A stretch of DNA of 64,000 nucleotides, taken from contig NZ_JANAVZ010000001.1 in NCBI RefSeq assembly GCF_025195095.1, positions 248,001 to 312,000 of the forward strand, read 5' to 3'. Under the pieces are notes generated by a model. The model ran no database searches and was not told the origin of the DNA. It saw nothing but the letters and a program-made list of their open reading frames with translations. The translations under genes were made by a program, and so were the position numbers. Shown one piece after another: positions 63,381 to 64,000 of this stretch (position 1 is the stretch's first letter; each line of letters begins with the position of its first letter). Source of the DNA: Paracoccus maritimus (GTDB lineage: Bacteria > Pseudomonadota > Alphaproteobacteria > Rhodobacterales > Rhodobacteraceae).

Positions 63381-64000
63381 CCGATCTGTGGAACGGGGCG
63401 CTGATCCCGACGCGGATATGGCACGGGCGGCGCGGCGACGTGGCCCGCGAGTTCCGGTATCGCGCGACCTATCTGGCGGTGCCGGTCGCGGCGATCGATG
63501 CGGGCCGGGCGGCGCTGCCGGTGGACAGGCCGGGGCTGTGGTCGCTGAGACGCCGCGATTACGGCCATCGCGATGGCACGTCCCTGTCGGATTTCATCGC
63601 CGGTCTGCTTGCCCCCGCCGGATTGGCGGATGCGCACGACGTGACGCTGGTCACGCTGCCGCGCAGTTCGGGTTACGGGTTCAACCCGGTCAGCTTCTGG
63701 CTGTGCCGGGACGATGCGGGCGATCTGCGTGCGGTTCTGGCCGAGGTGTCGAACACGTTCGGGGAATGCCACCGCTATCTGTGCCACCGGCCCGATCTTG
63801 GCCCGATCACCCGCACCGACCGGCTTCAGGGCGAGAAACTGTTCCACGTCTCGCCGTTCCTGCCTCGCTCGGGCCGCTATCTGTTCCGCTTCGATCCCGG
63901 GCCGGACCGGTTCGGCGCGTGGGTTGACTGGCAGTCGGCAGATGGGCGCCGCGGCCTCGGCACGTCGATGGTGGGGCCGGCCCTTCCGCTGACGCGGAAA
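63377..64000 (+). CDS. DUF1365 protein, N-terminal part
   Basis: The first 208 codons of a DUF1365 protein, cut by the window edge. Features: TRIWHGRRGDVAREFRYRAT, GYGFNPVSFWLC, VSNTFGECHRY, KLFHVSPF and FRFDPG, all typical of the family. The ATG at 63377 overlaps the FAD gene's stop. The pair is commonly linked to a cyclopropane-fatty-acid-synthase-like gene, which would lie just outside the window. Confidence 0.85.
   Translation, partial: MTDLWNGALIPTRIWHGRRGDVAREFRYRATYLAVPVAAIDAGRAALPVDRPGLWSLRRRDYGHRDGTSLSDFIAGLLAPAGLADAHDVTLVTLPRSSGYGFNPVSFWLCRDDAGDLRAVLAEVSNTFGECHRYLCHRPDLGPITRTDRLQGEKLFHVSPFLPRSGRYLFRFDPGPDRFGAWVDWQSADGRRGLGTSMVGPALPLTRK

Overview
This is a high-GC chromosomal window from an alphaproteobacterium, most likely Rhodobacteraceae (Paracoccus or a close relative). 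The pointers are a tiny aa3-type cytochrome oxidase subunit IV, a methylsuccinyl-CoA dehydrogenase of the ethylmalonyl-CoA pathway, a phaA/phaB pair, Hint-domain proteins of the type common in this family, DUF1491/DUF2794/DUF4175 proteins of alphaproteobacteria, and a candidate CtrA-type site. Genes are packed tightly with many 4-base stop/start overlaps and several GTG or TTG starts. I saw no rRNA, tRNA, CRISPR array, insertion sequence or prophage, so the window reads as core chromosome with a few accessory insertions. The window cuts the first and last genes.

Layout. 1-4.6 kb: heme uptake, with a truncated TonB receptor divergent from hmuSTUV. 4.7-9.4 kb: a short-chain fatty acid transporter and a type I secretion ABC/adaptor pair without an adjacent substrate or TolC. 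9.6-13.9 kb: mlaA-mlaC, ytoQ, and a class A penicillin-binding protein. 14.3-18.0 kb: an ammonium transporter without glnK, polyprenyl diphosphate synthase, DUF2007, a tRNA-type methyltransferase, and DUF465. 18.1-22.3 kb: phaB and phaA (PHB synthesis), an EAL protein, DNA glycosylase Tag and a TlpA thioredoxin. 22.3-28.8 kb: argH, an LppL/LptM-like lipoprotein, lysA, a large Gln-rich DUF4175 protein, DUF2794, and two tandem I78-like lipoproteins. 29-35.4 kb: a TetR regulator, glutamate dehydrogenase, threonylcarbamoyl-AMP synthase, an acyl-CoA dehydrogenase coupled to a metallo-beta-lactamase-fold protein, and COX subunit IV. 35.4-41.2 kb: a possible permuted NlpC/P60-like lipoprotein, AzlCD, a GNAT, a conserved hypothetical membrane protein, greA and ETF-ubiquinone oxidoreductase.

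41.2-53.2 kb holds TPR-ispE-pdxJ-hyp-acpS-lepB-rnc-era-DUF1491, then a Hint-RarD-Hint-VOC segment, then recO. The segment looks like an insertion into the usual pdxJ-to-recO order, and a TTAA-N7-TTAA site precedes its first Hint gene. 53.2-64 kb: a META lipoprotein, methylsuccinyl-CoA dehydrogenase, a TSUP permease, dapE, a GNAT, rnr, mobA, a LacI regulator, and an FAD oxidoreductase-DUF1365 pair running off the edge.

Metabolically, phaA/phaB, the methylsuccinyl-CoA dehydrogenase, the AtoE-type transporter, the acyl-CoA dehydrogenase and ETF-QO fit an organism that takes up short-chain acids, assimilates acetyl-CoA and stores PHB, feeding acyl-CoA electrons into ubiquinone. The most unusual material is the Hint island, the small lipoproteins and several palindromic leaders. 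None is clearly a wholly new system on sequence alone.
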